In this document: positions 62,494 through 64,000 of the stretch, one piece after another | Layout: every line of letters begins with the position of its first letter | Position numbering within the stretch: the stretch's first letter is position 1 | Assembly (NCBI GenBank): GCA_016699445.1 | Contig: CP064976.1 | Coordinates: 2,604,001-2,668,000 of the forward strand | DNA length: 64,000 bases | Source: Deltaproteobacteria bacterium | GTDB lineage: Bacteria; UBA10199; JACPAL01; GCA-016699445 | Reading direction: 5' to 3' | Position numbers and translations under genes: made by a program | Notes under the pieces: model-generated | The model's database searches: none | What the model saw: only the letters and a program-made list of their open reading frames with translations | What the model was told of the DNA's origin: nothing

Positions 62494-64000
62494 TAGCTGA
62501 TTGCCCTTTCAAGACCATTTTCCCAACAGTCTTTTAATTGTTCAACAGGGACGGAAATGAGATCGGAAAACACAAAGTCATTTTCAATCACTTGACCTAA
62601 GATCACACTAGGACATTTCTTTTGTTTGGCAAGTCTCAATAATTTTTCCACGTCTTTTTCTTTTACAGAAACTAGAATCCGAGACTGTGTTTCGGAAAAT
62701 AATAAGGAAATGGCCTGTAGGGGCGACCCTCCGTGGTCGCCCTTGTCTGGGTAGGCACGGGGGCCTACCCCTACATCAACGGCAACACCCAATGATTTTG
62801 GACCTGTAAAACAGGATTCTGCCAAAGCGACAGCCAAGCCACCTTCAGAACAATCATGAGCCGACTGAATCAAGCCTTTCTTAATGGCTTCCAAACACGT
62901 GTTTTGCAAAACTTTCTCTTTTTTAAGATCAATCTTGGGAGGCATTCCAGCGACTTTTTGATGAATCACCTTCAAATATTCCGAACCACCCAACTCGTCT
63001 TTCACCTTCTTCAAATCATCACCCAACAAAACAACAACATCACCGACATTTTTAAACCATTGAGTCACATGTTTTGACACATCATCCAAGACACCCACCA
63101 TACCAATCGTAGGCGTCGGATAAATCGCTCCATCGGGAGATTCGTTGTAAAAGCTGACATTTCCCGAAACAATCGGCGTGTTGAGAGCCTTGCAAGCCTC
63201 CCCCATTCCTTTCAACGCTTCACGAAATTGCCACATCACACCAGGATTTTCGGGACTTCCAAAATTAAGGCAATCGGTTGTCGCTAAAGGTTTTCCACCG
63301 GAACAGACGATATTTCGAGCCGCTTCAGCCACAGCAATCATCGCTCCACGCTTAGGATCCAAATAACAATAACGACTATTACAATCAGAAGTCAGAGCGA
63401 GACCTTTTTTAGTTTTACGACCACCCGTGTGAGGCTCTTTAAGACGCATCACAGCAGCATCAGAGCCGGGAATCACGGCGGTATTGGTCCCAACCATGTG
63501 GTCGTATTGACGGTAGACCCATTTTTTACTGGCGATATTCGGCGAGGATAATAATTTTTTCAGGATATTACCGTAGGGGCGTGATTCATCACGCCCTGCT
63601 TTATTTTCGGGCGCAATAAATTGCGCCCCTACGTTCACATCATTCAATTTTTCTAAATAATCCGGTTTTTTGACAGGCCGTTTATACATCGGTGCACATT
63701 CGGTAATCGGCATTGTCGGGAGTGTGCCCACCAATTGGCCTTCATGATACACAAACACATTCTGACCCTTGATGACTTTTCCGACAACAGCCGCATCCAA
63801 ATCCCATTTTTCAAAAAGTTTCAGAATCTTCTTCTCAGTCCCCTTCTTGGCCACGAAAAACATACGTTCCTGAGATTCGGAAAGCATGATTTCATAAGGA
63901 GTCATTGCCGTTTCACGCAGTGGGACTTTGGAAAGATCCATTTCAATCCCCACATGTCCCTTACCAGCCAATTCCAATGACGAACACGTGAGACCTGCAG
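62493..64000 (-). CDS. purL: Phosphoribosylformylglycinamidine synthase subunit PurL (5' end outside window), with two in-frame insertions
   Basis: The C-terminal 502 residues of PurL. From the window edge it reads LELAGKGHVGIEMDLSKVPLRETAMTPYEIMLSESQERM, then VYRQYDHMVGTNT, then DCSEGGLAVALAESCF and LLFSETQSR. These are the ATP-grasp-like PurM folds. Two stretches absent from other PurL are inserted in frame: about 22 residues before LLSSPNIASKKW (repeat at 63572-63633) and about 20 before QAISLLFSETQSR (repeat at 62716-62775). Both lie in variable loops. The reading frame is open to base 64000, so the start is beyond the window. Confidence 0.96.
   Translation of the reverse strand, partial: AGLTCSSLELAGKGHVGIEMDLSKVPLRETAMTPYEIMLSESQERMFFVAKKGTEKKILKLFEKWDLDAAVVGKVIKGQNVFVYHEGQLVGTLPTMPITECAPMYKRPVKKPDYLEKLNDVNVGAQFIAPENKAGRDESRPYGNILKKLLSSPNIASKKWVYRQYDHMVGTNTAVIPGSDAAVMRLKEPHTGGRKTKKGLALTSDCNSRYCYLDPKRGAMIAVAEAARNIVCSGGKPLATTDCLNFGSPENPGVMWQFREALKGMGEACKALNTPIVSGNVSFYNESPDGAIYPTPTIGMVGVLDDVSKHVTQWFKNVGDVVVLLGDDLKKVKDELGGSEYLKVIHQKVAGMPPKIDLKKEKVLQNTCLEAIKKGLIQSAHDCSEGGLAVALAESCFTGPKSLGVAVDVGVGPRAYPDKGDHGGSPLQAISLLFSETQSRILVSVKEKDVEKLLRLAKQKKCPSVILGQVIENDFVFSDLISVPVEQLKDCWENGLERAIS
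62716..62775. repeat. In-frame palindromic element in purL, copy 2
   Basis: 60 bases ending in tgtagggg and cccctaca. Hairpin 1 is gggcgacc (62721) with ggtcgccc (62735), hairpin 2 is gggtaggc (62749) with gcctaccc (62763). 20 codons. Same two-hairpin plan as the copies at 39025 and 63572, with different stem sequences. Confidence 0.9.
63572..63633. repeat. In-frame palindromic element in purL, copy 1
   Basis: 62 bases ending in cgtagggg and cccctacg. Hairpin 1 is gggcgtga (63577) with tcacgccc (63589), hairpin 2 is gggcgcaa (63609) with ttgcgccc (63621). It encodes VGAQFIAPENKAGRDESRPYG in the PurL frame. Confidence 0.92.

Noticed and set aside
62716..63633. Inteins or self-splicing introns in purL
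   Set aside because: Inserts are only about 60 bases, have no intein motifs or intron core, and stay in frame.

Overview
The window is a dense, low-GC (roughly 40%) bacterial chromosome segment from a Gram-negative organism. Gene order points to a deltaproteobacterial-type lineage (Desulfobacterota, Bdellovibrionota or a related uncultured class). The clues are dprA-topA-...-xerC-...-hslV-hslU-argB, surE-pcm-LysM/M23, thrS-infC-rpmI-rplT-pheS-pheT-ihfA-merR, alaC-hom-thrC, and a TIGR02147-type protein. LPS-type sugar genes and lipoproteins support a Gram-negative envelope. No tRNA gene encodes its CCA end.

Layout. (1) 1-8.0 kb: the end of scpB, then a surface-glycan cluster holding all four enzymes for GDP-D-glycero-alpha-D-manno-heptose (gmhA, hddA, gmhB, hddC), a GT2 polyprenyl-phosphate sugar transferase, two polytopic GT-C-like proteins and a GtrA-methyltransferase fusion. 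(2) 8-18.5 kb: tRNA-fMet, speA, small unknowns, a release-factor-like protein, prmA, and a minus-strand run lipA-alaC-hom-thrC-HIT-LapA. (3) 18.5-31 kb: argB-hslU-hslV, xerC, topA, dprA and HU, with accessory genes (a DUF2341/LamG surface protein, an Xre-RES toxin-antitoxin pair, a membrane protein) set into an otherwise conserved housekeeping order. (4) 31-46.8 kb: gph, a TIGR02147 protein, apt, nlpD-like, pcm, surE, the pheST/infC/thrS translation operon, purA, serA and a class V aminotransferase likely to supply phosphoserine. (5) 46.8-64 kb: a Fic protein with its own operator cluster, argG, argF, a very large protein (HExxH peptidase-like, helical repeats, ABC1/AarF-like C-lobe) split over several frames, an SDR/acyltransferase pair, pgi, an iron alcohol dehydrogenase, purF and the 3' part of purL.

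Three sequence-level observations stand out. First, three GC-rich two-hairpin palindromic elements of about 60-72 bp are inserted in frame inside essential genes (one in pheS, two in purL). Second, a different repeat of about 115 bp occurs twice, next to tRNA-fMet and tRNA-Val, with base-paired stems that covary between copies around conserved loops. Third, at least ten genes, and one tRNA acceptor stem, are each repaired by adding back one base (two at one site), almost always in a short homopolymer. That one-sided pattern suggests residual consensus deletions in the assembly rather than mass pseudogenisation, and it should be kept in mind when reading every broken gene here.
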